In this document: positions 24,920-32,059 of the stretch, piece by piece
Layout: each line of letters begins with the position of its first letter
Numbering within the stretch: the stretch's first letter is position 1
DNA from: Nocardioides sp.
Lineage (GTDB): Bacteria; Actinomycetota; Actinomycetes; Propionibacteriales; Nocardioidaceae
Direction: 5' to 3'
Assembly: GCF_030149505.1 (NCBI RefSeq)
Contig: NZ_JASBRN010000021.1
Location: forward strand, 1 to 40,513
DNA: 40,513 nucleotides
Translations under genes and position numbers: made by a program
Notes under the pieces: generated by a model
The model's input: the letters and a program-made list of their open reading frames with translations, nothing else
Databases searched by the model: none
What the model was told of the DNA's origin: nothing

Positions 24920-25144
24920 TTACCGGCGCGGGCCGCGGCGGCCGAGCTGGGGCCGCTGGTAGGCGGCCGTGTCGGTGTGGTCGTGCTGGCGGCCGGACCG
25001 GTGCACCTGCGCGATCTCGGCGTCAGGGGAGGGGCCGGTTGCGGCCGCGGCCTGGGCAGCGGCCGCCTCGGTGGCACTGATCTCCTGGGCGCGCTGGCGG
25101 GCCTCTTCCTCGAGCGCGGCTTCCTCGCGAGCGGCTTCACTCAT
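24920..25144 (-). CDS. Small Ala/Glu-rich hypothetical protein
   Basis: The 74-residue product is a long charged helix (EEAALEEEARQRAQEI, then an Ala run) with a basic tail. AGGAG lies 6 bp before the ATG. It has its own copy of the shared two-part element 52 bp upstream and probably shares a transcript with the 56-residue Cys/His gene. Function unknown. Confidence 0.6.
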   Translation of the reverse strand: MSEAAREEAALEEEARQRAQEISATEAAAAQAAAATGPSPDAEIAQVHRSGRQHDHTDTAAYQRPQLGRRGPRR

Positions 25145-25195
25145 GTGAACTCCTGGATCCCGTGGACCGGCACCGGCTGCGCCAGTCCTCCTTGG

Positions 25196-25229
25196 TCTCC
25201 TAAGTGCGGGCCGGGGTCCGGAGCGATCA
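25196..25229 (-). promoter_or_regulatory. Shared two-part element, copy 3
   Basis: Minus strand TGATCG, 21 bases, TAGGAGA, 52 bp before the ATG at 25144. The spacer begins CTCC and ends GCACT, close to the copy at 31813-31846. Confidence 0.55.
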
Positions 25230-25260
25230 CCTCGGCCGATCCGTGTTGTCGCCCGGCGGG

Positions 25261-25710
25261 TCAGGCCGACTGCGCCAGCAGCGTGGCTCCCAGCAGCTGC
25301 GCGGTGTGCTCGAGGACCGGCCGGGATCCGCTCGTACCGGGCCGGTCACACGAAGGGTGGGTGTCGAAGCCCTCCTCGACGACGATCCGGTGCAGCTGGC
25401 CACCGCAGGTACGACAGCGCCGGTCAGTGTGAGTGGGGCACTCCTCGACCGACACGGCGCACGGCAGGCATGCCGCGGTCGGCGGAGGGCTCACCTGGTG
25501 GTCGCGGTCCCAGTCGCGCCGCTGGCGCAGCAGCGTGGCGGTCTGTTGCCACAGCGCGTGCTCGAGGTGGGCCGGGGCCGGGGCGCCGAGCGCCTGGTCG
25601 ACCGCGGCCTTGCGCAGCTGCTCACCGCACCCGAGTACGCGTTCGTCGACGCCGCGGCGGTAGCACCATCGGGCCAGTGTCTTCGCCGCGGTGGCCAGCT
25701 GCTCGTCCAT
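25261..25710 (-). CDS. Zinc-ribbon-like hypothetical protein
   Basis: The 149-residue product starts MDEQLATAAK with GGGAG upstream. The first 80 residues are helical. The second half carries C-x2-C pairs: CLPC, CPTH, CRTCGGQLHRI, and a later H-P-S-C. A zinc ribbon is likely. It follows the nuclease gene by 16 bp and probably shares its transcript. Role unknown. Confidence 0.65.
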   Translation of the reverse strand: MDEQLATAAKTLARWCYRRGVDERVLGCGEQLRKAAVDQALGAPAPAHLEHALWQQTATLLRQRRDWDRDHQVSPPPTAACLPCAVSVEECPTHTDRRCRTCGGQLHRIVVEEGFDTHPSCDRPGTSGSRPVLEHTAQLLGATLLAQSA

Positions 25711-25726
25711 GTCGGTCTCCCGGCTC

Positions 25727-26263
25727 CTAGCAGCTGCCCCACAGGCCGCGGCCAGCGTCCTGGGCATCGTCGACGGCCGTGGAGTAGGACTCCTCGCGGG
25801 CGAGTGCTGGTCCGGCTTCGTAGCGACGGGCGGCGCCGCTGGCCAGGAGCTCGCCGGCTACGTCGACGTCGCCGGCGTTTGTCGAGCGGTCGACGTAGCG
25901 CAGCAGCCGGTCATAGCGATCACGGTTGGGCTGGCCGGTGTCGGTGACGAGCTCGACGGTGCTGCCGACCGGAGCAAGCTGCTCGAGGAGCCTGGTGGCG
26001 TCGTCGGCGTAGCACTCGGCCGGCTCGGGCGGGTGGGCGTCTTCGGGGGCGTCGATCCCAAGCAGCCGGACTCGGGCGAGCTGGCGGCCGCCGAGCGTCT
26101 CGGCGCGGATCGTGTCGCCGTCGACGACGTGGGTCATGCGCACCTGGGTGGTCGCGCCCTCGGTCGGCTCGGGGCCCGTCTGGGTGCCGGGTAGCGCGGC
26201 CTTGATCCCGCCGGCGGTCAGCGCGACGATCACGGCCGCGACCAGGCCGATCAGGGCCTTCAC
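25727..26263 (-). CDS. Secreted staphylococcal-nuclease-like thermonuclease
   Basis: The 178-residue protein has an N-terminal hydrophobic signal or anchor (IGLVAAVIVALTAGG). The SNase core follows: VVDGDT (46-51), VRLLGIDAPE (65-74) and DRYDRLLRYV (115-124), ending in GLWGSC. R66, E74 and R119 correspond to the catalytic Arg, Glu and Arg of staphylococcal nuclease, so it should be active, Ca-dependent and exported. Its ATG overlaps the stop of the DnaA-domain gene by 4 bp. Secreted nucleases beside DNA-binding genes are common on actinobacterial plasmids; the use here is unknown. Confidence 0.85.
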   Translation of the reverse strand: MKALIGLVAAVIVALTAGGIKAALPGTQTGPEPTEGATTQVRMTHVVDGDTIRAETLGGRQLARVRLLGIDAPEDAHPPEPAECYADDATRLLEQLAPVGSTVELVTDTGQPNRDRYDRLLRYVDRSTNAGDVDVAGELLASGAARRYEAGPALAREESYSTAVDDAQDAGRGLWGSC

Positions 26264-27183
26264 CGGGCGACCCTCAGCTGGGAACGCTCAGCGGCGACAG
26301 GGACCGCTCGCTGCTGCTCGCGCAGGCCGGGGGAGCGGTGACCGGGCTCGGGAACATGCTCGACGACGTCGCCGATGCTGCTGGCTGGCTGCTCGGGGAG
26401 ATCCGCAGCGATCTTCGCGGCCAGGTCCCGCAGCGGCGGGGTCTTCTCGATGCGCCGGGTCGCGGACAGCACGGTGGTGTGGTCGCGGTCGAAGTGACGC
26501 GCGATCGCCGGCAGGCTGTGGCCGTGGATGCGGGCCGCGGTCATGGCCACGGCACGAGCGTCCGCGGCCGCCCGGCTGCGGTCGGCCCCCAGGAGGACCT
26601 CCGGGGTAGTGCCGAAGGCCTCAGCGGCCGCCACAACCGCATGCTCGACCGGGCCGTCAGGCTCGAACGTCGACGCCGGCGGGTGCAGGGGGACCACCGT
26701 GGCTTCGGGGCGGGGGAGTTGGGCGGTGTAGCGGTCGTTGACGTGCGCGGTGATGCGCGCCGCGGCGTCGGCCAGGCGCGGTCGCTCGGCCGTGCGGCGT
26801 ACGGCGTGGATCACCGAGCCGTGGTCCTTGTCGAAGTGCTCTGCAATCACCGGCAGGGACAGACCGACCTCGCGTGCGGCGGTCATGGCCACCGCCCGGG
26901 CGTCGCTGACCGGTCGGCTGCGCTCGGCGCTGCGGATCGCCTCCGCAGTGGTGCCGAACATCGGGGCGGCAGCGTTGATCGCCAGCTCGCACACCGCGGC
27001 GGGGCCGGTCGCGGAGGAGGTGGGTGCGCTCTGGTCGACCTGGACGGCCAGCACCGTCACCAGGGACCGCAGCTGCTCGGCGTCGAGCGGTGCGATCAGC
27101 TCGGCGACCTGGTCGTGCTCGCCGTTGCTGGCGGCATCGAGGATGAGGCCCGCCAGCTGGCGGCCGCCCTGGTCGAGGTCCAT
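26260..27183 (-). CDS. Tandem DnaA-domain-IV-like DNA-binding protein
   Basis: The 307-residue protein has two copies of a DnaA C-terminal-like unit. Copy 1 (about 64-140) has ARAVAMTAAREVGLSLPVIA and DKDHGSVIHAVRR. Copy 2 (about 179-257) has ARAVAMTAARIHGHSLPAIA and DRDHTTVLSATRR. DHTTVL is the DnaA signature that contacts the box. There is no AAA+ ATPase domain. Two box-reading domains without the motor suggest a regulator or a competitor of host DnaA. Start MDLDQ is chosen because the longer open frame is antisense to the neighbour. It overlaps the nuclease gene. Confidence 0.75.
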   Translation of the reverse strand: MDLDQGGRQLAGLILDAASNGEHDQVAELIAPLDAEQLRSLVTVLAVQVDQSAPTSSATGPAAVCELAINAAAPMFGTTAEAIRSAERSRPVSDARAVAMTAAREVGLSLPVIAEHFDKDHGSVIHAVRRTAERPRLADAAARITAHVNDRYTAQLPRPEATVVPLHPPASTFEPDGPVEHAVVAAAEAFGTTPEVLLGADRSRAAADARAVAMTAARIHGHSLPAIARHFDRDHTTVLSATRRIEKTPPLRDLAAKIAADLPEQPASSIGDVVEHVPEPGHRSPGLREQQRAVPVAAERSQLRVAR

Positions 27184-27197
27184 GACGCGCCTCCCGC

Positions 27198-27914
27198 CTA
27201 CCGCGCCGGGGATCCGACGCTCGGTGCGGCCTGACGCGGGATCTGGACGCGGCCCTGCTCGGCCATGCGCCGGCGGGCGTTGTCGGTGATCTCGGTCGCG
27301 ATGCCGGCCGACTGGCGGGCGCTGGCTGCAGCGTGGTCGACGACGTTCTCGAGCAGGCGCACGTCCTCGTCGGCGCGGCCCAGCTCCTTGCCGGCGGTCG
27401 CGATGCTCCGCTCGAGGGTGACCGGCTCCAACAGGGACGGCGGAGTCGCCTGCTGAGCGGCCAGGTGCGCGCTCTCGACATGCTGCGCGGCCAGCCGGGC
27501 CATCGGCTTGGCCAGGTCGATCATCTCGCCGACAACCGCAAGCCGCGGCTTCAGTTGCGCGACGTCGCGGGCGAGCACCGGGTCGGTGGTGTCGGCGTCC
27601 CGGAGAACGTCGTGGGCGTCGGCGACCGCCTGCGAGGCGCGTTCCAGGTGCCCGGTGAGCTCGTCGGTCAGCTCGGCGTTGTCGCTGCAGCGGCGCTGCA
27701 GGCGGCTCAGGTGCTCGCCGGCGGCCTCGAGGTAGTAGTCGCCGCGGTCGGAGAGCCGGGCCTTGGCAGAGTCGAGCTCGGCGTCGTCGAGCACCCCCAG
27801 CGCGGAGTTGATCGTGGTGTGCAGCTCCTCGACGACATGGCGGGCCCGTCCCACCGCCTGCTCGGCCATGAAGACGGCGTCGGCGGCGTGGAGGGCGGTG
27901 TCGGTGGTGGTCAT
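27198..27914 (-). CDS. Helical coiled-coil hypothetical protein
   Basis: The 238-residue product is almost wholly helical, with heptad-like Leu/Ala spacing (VEELHTTINSALGVLDDAEL ... ERSIATAGKELGRADEDVRL). It has no membrane segment and no cysteine beyond one. It starts by overlapping the small upstream gene (ATGA) and stops 14 bp before the DnaA-domain gene. A scaffold or antirestriction-like role cannot be told from sequence. Confidence 0.65.
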   Translation of the reverse strand: MTTTDTALHAADAVFMAEQAVGRARHVVEELHTTINSALGVLDDAELDSAKARLSDRGDYYLEAAGEHLSRLQRRCSDNAELTDELTGHLERASQAVADAHDVLRDADTTDPVLARDVAQLKPRLAVVGEMIDLAKPMARLAAQHVESAHLAAQQATPPSLLEPVTLERSIATAGKELGRADEDVRLLENVVDHAAASARQSAGIATEITDNARRRMAEQGRVQIPRQAAPSVGSPAR

Positions 27915-28078
27915 GCCGGGTCACCGCCTCGCGCCTCGGGCGGGGGAGTGCTGCCCGCTGGGGGCAGGACCTCGCGGAGCCGATCGAGCGCGGCTAGCGC
28001 CTGCTCGAGGTGGTCGCGGGCCTCCTGGACCGGGTCACGGTCGGCCGCGGCGGACGTGGATTCGGTGGGCGTGCTCAC
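27911..28078 (-). CDS. 55-residue hypothetical protein with GTG start
   Basis: AAGGAG lies 6 bp before GTG 28078. The product begins VSTPTESTSAAADRD, has a short charged helix (QEARDHLEQALAALDRLREV) and a Pro-rich end. The stop overlaps the next ATG. It heads a run of five genes down to 25261 and has a copy of the shared element 36 bp upstream. Confidence 0.55.
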   Translation of the reverse strand: MSTPTESTSAAADRDPVQEARDHLEQALAALDRLREVLPPAGSTPPPEARGGDPA

Positions 28079-28113
28079 GGACAGCTCCTTGGTGGACCGG
28101 GGTCATCTCTCAG

Positions 28114-28147
28114 TCACCAATGGAAGGTCGACCCGTCGGGGCGATCA
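28114..28147 (-). promoter_or_regulatory. Shared two-part element, copy 4
   Basis: Minus strand TGATCG, 21 bases, TTGGTGA followed by CTGAGAGA, 36 bp before the GTG at 28078. The bases after TGATCG (CCCCG) match copy 1 of the tad operon. Confidence 0.55.
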
Positions 28148-28190
28148 CCGACGCGAAGAAATCTCGCGGGCCGCTCGGCGGGGGCCTGGG

Positions 28191-28598
28191 TCAGGGCTGG
28201 TCCCAGGGCATCGACTCCTGCCCGTCATCGACGCCCTGGCTGATGACGTGGGCCGTGGCGTTGCGCGCGGCGTCGAGGTGCTTGTGGAGGTCGACCGCGA
28301 GGCTCCGGGCCTCCTCCAGGTGAAGGCGCGCCACGCCGATGGCCATGGCCGGGTCGGACTCGTCGGTCATCGTGTCCATGCTGAGCACCTGGTGGGCCTG
28401 GGCCTGCTCGAGCGTGCTGGACAGCTGCGAGAACGCCTGGGGGAGCGCGGCCGCGAGGTCGGCGAACTCCGCGAGCTGGTCGGAGGTCTCGGACGGGATC
28501 TGGTCCTGCTCCCACATGGTGGCGCGGTTGAAGCCGTAGACGTTCTCGCGGGCCGCCTGCGCGTGCCCGCCGGCGCCGAGCTGGTCGTTGTCGTCCAC
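28191..28598 (-). CDS. Hypothetical helical protein with DnaA-box promoter
   Basis: The 135-residue product starts at GTG 28598 after AGGAAGGG. The longer open frame would cross the DnaA box and a divergent gene. It is acidic and helical (DQLAEFADLAAALPQAFSQ) with no motif. A perfect DnaA box lies exactly 80 bp upstream. It stands alone between the divergent 28733 gene and the shared element. Function unknown. Confidence 0.65.
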   Translation of the reverse strand: MDDNDQLGAGGHAQAARENVYGFNRATMWEQDQIPSETSDQLAEFADLAAALPQAFSQLSSTLEQAQAHQVLSMDTMTDESDPAMAIGVARLHLEEARSLAVDLHKHLDAARNATAHVISQGVDDGQESMPWDQP

Positions 28599-28677
28599 CG
28601 TGGTGCCCTTCCTGCCGTGAGGTAGGGCTTGAGTCTCTCGGATCTCGTCGCACGGTGCGCGCGGCCGGCGCCGAGGC

Positions 28678-28686
28678 TGTGGACAA
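28678..28686 (-). promoter_or_regulatory. Perfect DnaA box B
   Basis: TTGTCCACA on the minus strand, the actinobacterial consensus, within GGCTGTGGAYAACT read on plus. It starts 80 bp from GTG 28598 and 47 bp from the divergent ATG at 28733. Confidence 0.7.
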
Positions 28687-28732
28687 CTGCAGGGGTTCGC
28701 TCTGGGCGCGCGGGGCGGAAGACTGATCGGCC

Positions 28733-28996
28733 ATGGGTGACCAGGCGGCCCTGATCGCACGGCGGGTCGCGCTCGCCGCGGCGGCCTGGTTCCACGAGCC
28801 CGCCGACGTCGAGGCCTACCGTCGGCTCGCCGCGGCGGTGGGGGAGTGGAACGCCTACACCTCACCGCAGATCGAGGCCGGCGACGTCGACGAGTTGCTC
28901 GACGACCTTGCCGACCTCGCCCCGCCAACTCCGCTGGGGCAGGGCGTTGCCGAGCTGGAGGCAGTCCTGCGCCGACAGGCCCGGCGCGAGCTCTGA
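28733..28996 (+). CDS. Small hypothetical protein ending at a possible nonsense codon
   Basis: The 87-residue product reads MGDQAALIARRVALAAAAWF and continues as an acidic helix (ELLDDLADLAPPTPLGQG). It ends in RREL at TGA 28994. The same frame stays open for 35 more codons to TGA 29102, with good coding character, so the ancestral protein may have been about 123 residues. It heads a three-gene plus-strand set joined by ATGA overlaps. Confidence 0.6.
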   Translation: MGDQAALIARRVALAAAAWFHEPADVEAYRRLAAAVGEWNAYTSPQIEAGDVDELLDDLADLAPPTPLGQGVAELEAVLRRQARREL

Positions 28997-29104
28997 ACTC
29001 AGCTGACCGCGAGGCAGGCCGAGGCCCTGCTTGAGCTGCAAGCCGAGGGAGCGCCGATGGAGTGGATCGGCGCCTGGGGCGAGCAAGCGGGAGAGGTCGC
29101 ATGA
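28997..29104 (+). other. In-frame extension beyond the TGA of the preceding gene
   Basis: This frame reads TQLTARQAEALLELQAEGA and then MEWIGAWGEQAGEVA, ending in a TGA that overlaps the ATG at 29101 as ATGA. That overlap is typical of a real gene end here. There is no good internal start. It is either the tail of a gene broken by TGA at 28994 or, less likely, a readthrough extension. Confidence 0.45.
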
Positions 29105-29412
29105 GCACGGCTGCCTCGGCCTCGATGCACGCAGTTCACGACAGCTGCGACGCGGCCCGCAACGTCTGCACCGGTCAGGGTCGGCCGCGCAGCTACCGGT
29201 GGATCGACCGGGTCGGCGGCTTCGATGACGTCCACGACGCCACGACCGGTGGCTACGAGGAGTACTGCTACGCCTGCGGCGAGACCTACGAGCTGGCACG
29301 GAGCGGACCCGACGACCTCATCTTGCCCTCCGAGTACACGCCGCCCGGCTACGCAGTTCATTGCCGGGAGTGCGGCGCGGGCGACGACCCGGACGTCACG
29401 TGGGCCTCATGA
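29101..29412 (+). CDS. Zinc-ribbon-like hypothetical protein
   Basis: The 103-residue protein has cysteine pairs DSCDAARNVC, YCYACGETY and HCRECGAG. The last two C-x2-C pairs, 29 residues apart, can form one zinc ribbon. Its ATG overlaps the preceding TGA and its own stop overlaps the next ATG. A DNA-binding or nucleic-acid-related role is possible but unproven. Confidence 0.65.
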   Translation: MSTAASASMHAVHDSCDAARNVCTGQGRPRSYRWIDRVGGFDDVHDATTGGYEEYCYACGETYELARSGPDDLILPSEYTPPGYAVHCRECGAGDDPDVTWAS

Positions 29413-29624
29413 TGCCCGCTCAGACTCACCGCCTGCTCATCGGGTTTCGGCCCGATCAGGTCACGGCTTTGCAGGCGGCTTCAAATCACGAGGGAGCTTC
29501 GGCCGCCGCCGTCGTACGAGACGCCGTGGACGCGCACCTCGGCATCACCGGCGAGCCTGTCCGGGTTGGCGGCCGGCAGCCGGTTGCCAGGAACCGCCGA
29601 AGCCGAGCGGATCACTCTTCGTAG
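29409..29624 (+). CDS. RHH (CopG-like) small regulator
   Basis: The 71-residue product has HRLLIGFRPDQVTALQAA (strand then helix) and ASAAAVVRDAVDAHLG (second helix), the layout of a CopG/Arc-type ribbon-helix-helix domain. A basic tail follows. The start overlaps the zinc-ribbon gene (ATGA). It could repress its own operon; no toxin partner is evident beside it. Confidence 0.6.
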   Translation: MMPAQTHRLLIGFRPDQVTALQAASNHEGASAAAVVRDAVDAHLGITGEPVRVGGRQPVARNRRSRADHSS

Positions 29625-29729
29625 TGCAGTCACGAATGGTTCCCGGCCATAGACGAGCGGCCTAGACAAACGGCGGTCGAGGCGGCCGAACCCGGATAGC
29701 CTCGCCCCACACCCTCAAGGAGCTCCCTC

Positions 29730-31133
29730 ATGCGTCACCGCCTCATCGGCTTGTTCACTGCTGCCCTCTTGGCAGTCGCCGGCATGACTGCTGTTCTGGC
29801 GACGCAGACCGCCGAGGCCTCCGATCCGCCGCGCTACGGCGACGCGATCATGCCGTCCGGCTTCCAGCCCATCCCAGCGCAGTGGATGTACCTGGAGTTC
29901 TGGATGTCGCGTTTCCCCGACAAGCCGATCCTGAAGGTCGACACCGAGCACGCCACCTCAGAGGGGTTCTACTACGCCGTTCGCTCTGGTGGCGTTGGTA
30001 GCCGCGACGTCATCTGGGTATACCAGCGCTACGGGGTCGGTTGTGACAACGAGGAGTATTTCAACCTCGTCTTCAACCCGTGGATGAACTCCTACTGGTG
30101 CGCAGAGGACGGCCGCGCTATTCAGGCCGTTAAGCCCGAGTACGACCAGAAGACAGAGGTTTGCCGTGTTGAGCAGGGCCAGCCGTGGAAGTCTGCCCGT
30201 CTGGACGGCAGCTGGGAATGTTGGAACCGAGAGCTGTACCGCAATACCTCTTCCGCTCTTATGATCCAGCACAGCACCCAGTCCTCCCACCTGGCTCCGT
30301 GGGAGACTGGGGCAGAACTGAACGACACCAGCTGGAATGCCCTTCCCGCACTGAACTACTGGGTTCCCGCGCCGGACGGCTGCACCGGCGTTCCGACGAA
30401 TGGCAATCGACTCAACATCGACCCGGCTGAGCCCGTCGGCAACACCAACGTGCCCAACTGCCTCGGCCAGGACCTCGCTCCGAACTGCACCGCAGCCACG
30501 GCGACTGACCCGGCTTGCGGCGGCCCGATCTGGCCCAACGGCGCTGCTTCGCCGACGCCTCCCACGCCGACTGCTACGCCGACGCAGCCGACCACCACTC
30601 CTACGGCTACCCCGACACAGCCGACCACGTCGCCCAGCACGCCCGGTTCGGTCACGTCCACGCAGTCCGTCACCGACTCGTTCTCCGTCACCGGCGTGGC
30701 GACGCGCACCGAGCAGGCCACCGTGCGGCTGAAGCGCAAGACGGTCCGAGTATCGGTCACCAAGACGATCAACGGTCGCCAGGTGACCAAGACCGGCGAG
30801 GCGTCGATCTACGTCAAGCGCAGCGCGCAGGCTACGGCCGAGGCGATGCTCACCGAGCAGTTCAGCTCCACCGGCACTGCGACCTGCACGCTGCCCACCC
30901 AGCAGGAAGCTGACAACTGCGCCCTGGCAGCGGCGCGGGAGAACGCTGCTGCTATCGCAGCCGACACGTACACGTCGGAGATGTACTCCCGCGCCGCAGC
31001 GGAGGCATCAGCAGATGCGCTGGCCGAGGCCCGGAGTCGAGCCACCACCGCGGCTCAGGACACCGTCATCACTAAGAAGATGATCCGCAAGGCCAAGCGG
31101 CAGGCGCGCCAACGGGCACTGGCGCAGTTCTGA
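29730..31133 (+). CDS. Secreted protein with Thr/Pro repeats and Ala-rich basic tail
   Basis: The 467-residue protein has a signal peptide (LFTAALLAVAGMTAVLA ... AEASDPP). A Trp/Cys-rich N-terminal domain follows to about 270, with several Cys pairs. A Thr/Pro-rich linker comes next, with TPTATPTQPTT given twice (about 276-305). A Thr/Lys-rich strand region leads to a long Ala-rich helix (about 395-445), ending in a very basic tail (KKMIRKAKRQARQRALAQF). AAGGAG precedes the ATG. The linker resembles spacers of surface or wall-attached proteins. No sorting motif is seen. Function unknown. Confidence 0.75.
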   Translation: MRHRLIGLFTAALLAVAGMTAVLATQTAEASDPPRYGDAIMPSGFQPIPAQWMYLEFWMSRFPDKPILKVDTEHATSEGFYYAVRSGGVGSRDVIWVYQRYGVGCDNEEYFNLVFNPWMNSYWCAEDGRAIQAVKPEYDQKTEVCRVEQGQPWKSARLDGSWECWNRELYRNTSSALMIQHSTQSSHLAPWETGAELNDTSWNALPALNYWVPAPDGCTGVPTNGNRLNIDPAEPVGNTNVPNCLGQDLAPNCTAATATDPACGGPIWPNGAASPTPPTPTATPTQPTTTPTATPTQPTTSPSTPGSVTSTQSVTDSFSVTGVATRTEQATVRLKRKTVRVSVTKTINGRQVTKTGEASIYVKRSAQATAEAMLTEQFSSTGTATCTLPTQQEADNCALAAARENAAAIAADTYTSEMYSRAAAEASADALAEARSRATTAAQDTVITKKMIRKAKRQARQRALAQF

Positions 31134-31176
31134 GTTTTGCCTTCACCGCATTGAGCATTGCGGCAATCTTGCCTGC

Positions 31177-31440
31177 GTGACAGATGCCCGTGGCGATCAG
31201 GTGAGCAGCGACGCCGACCGGTTAGTCCAACTGCATAACGCACTGACGGTTTTGGCGACGGCGAGGAGAAAGCGTCCGGCAGTTCTTCGTGAGTTGGACC
31301 GTATGCCGCTGGGAAGAATGGCCGCACTGCTCAGCAATGGAGGCGCGGGTCTGCCTGGCGGGATGATGGGGCGAGTCCTCGCTAAGCATCATCTGATGAT
31401 CGCGGTCCTGGCCGGTGACCTGGACGCGAGCCTCAGCTGA
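31177..31440 (+). CDS. Small hypothetical protein
   Basis: The 87-residue product begins at GTG 31177. It is helical with LHNALTVLATARRKRPAVLR and a Gly/Met-rich middle (GGAGLPGGMMGRVLAKHHL). No clear ribosome site is seen and the start is uncertain. It is 43 bp after the secreted protein gene and converges with the minus-strand set ending at 31442. Confidence 0.5.
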   Translation: MTDARGDQVSSDADRLVQLHNALTVLATARRKRPAVLRELDRMPLGRMAALLSNGGAGLPGGMMGRVLAKHHLMIAVLAGDLDASLS

Positions 31441-31441
31441 A

Positions 31442-31792
31442 TCAGCGGGCATTGCCCGGGCTCCGGCTACCGGGGGTGTCGCCGGCGTGCGGCGCCCTCG
31501 GCGAGAGCCGCCGGCGTGCCGCCTCGTCGGGGCTCTCGGCCGGCGGCCCGACCTCCTCGACGTCGAGACCGACCAGGGATGCGCGGCCAGCTGGTTGGGC
31601 TGCCTCGCTCAACGATTCGGCCAGGTCCTTGATGTCGGCCTCCAGGACCCGCTCAAGGATGTCGGCGATGCTCGTGGGGGAGCCGTCGCAGTCGGCCGCC
31701 AGGGCCTCGGCCAGCTGGTCGAGGGCGGCGTTGCCGCGGGCGGTGAAGGTGACGACTCCGGGGACCGGGTTCTCGGCTGGGGAAGTGCTCAT
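31442..31792 (-). CDS. Hypothetical protein with RHH-like start
   Basis: The 116-residue product starts MSTSPAEN with GAGGCGG upstream. GVVTFTARGNAALDQLAEAL followed by SPTSIADILERVLEADI resembles a ribbon-helix-helix domain (about 12-57). The rest is a disordered Pro/Arg-rich tail. The shared two-part element lies 21 bp before its start. A regulatory role is inferred. Confidence 0.6.
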   Translation of the reverse strand: MSTSPAENPVPGVVTFTARGNAALDQLAEALAADCDGSPTSIADILERVLEADIKDLAESLSEAAQPAGRASLVGLDVEEVGPPAESPDEAARRRLSPRAPHAGDTPGSRSPGNAR

Positions 31793-31812
31793 GATCCGCC
31801 TCGCTTTCCTGG

Positions 31813-31846
31813 TCACCTACGTGCACAGAAGGGCCGGGAGCGATCA
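31813..31846 (-). promoter_or_regulatory. Shared two-part element, copy 5
   Basis: Minus strand TGATCG, 21 bases, TAGGTGA, 21 bp before the ATG at 31792. Its TGA is also the stop codon of the preceding gene. The spacer segment CCCGGCCCTTCTG matches copy 1 closely. Confidence 0.6.
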
Positions 31847-32059
31847 GCCGCAGGGGACGGGGTCACCCTCGACCCGCAGGGCGATGATCCGCCAGCCCTC
31901 GGGGACGCGCCGGCGGGCGGCCTTGAGCGCCTGGTCGTAGTCGACGTCCTCGACGATCAGCTCGTCTCGGCCGAGGGTGTAGCCGCCACGATGGTCGGGC
32001 GGGATCTCCTGCACCGTGGCGTAGAGCGTCAGCGCGGTCCCGCCAGCTGTGGCTGTCAC
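31844..32059 (-). CDS. Small hypothetical protein
   Basis: The 71-residue product reads TALTLYATVQEIPPDHRGGY and ELIVEDVDYDQALKAARRRV, a beta-alpha arrangement with WRIIALRVE at the end. It overlaps the upstream gene by 4 bp. No family recognised. Confidence 0.6.
   Translation of the reverse strand: MTATAGGTALTLYATVQEIPPDHRGGYTLGRDELIVEDVDYDQALKAARRRVPEGWRIIALRVEGDPVPCG

Noticed and set aside
31146..31163. Short CCGCA/TGCGG stem after the secreted Thr/Pro protein
   Set aside because: Only 5 bp of stem and no T run, and it lies just before a probable GTG start.
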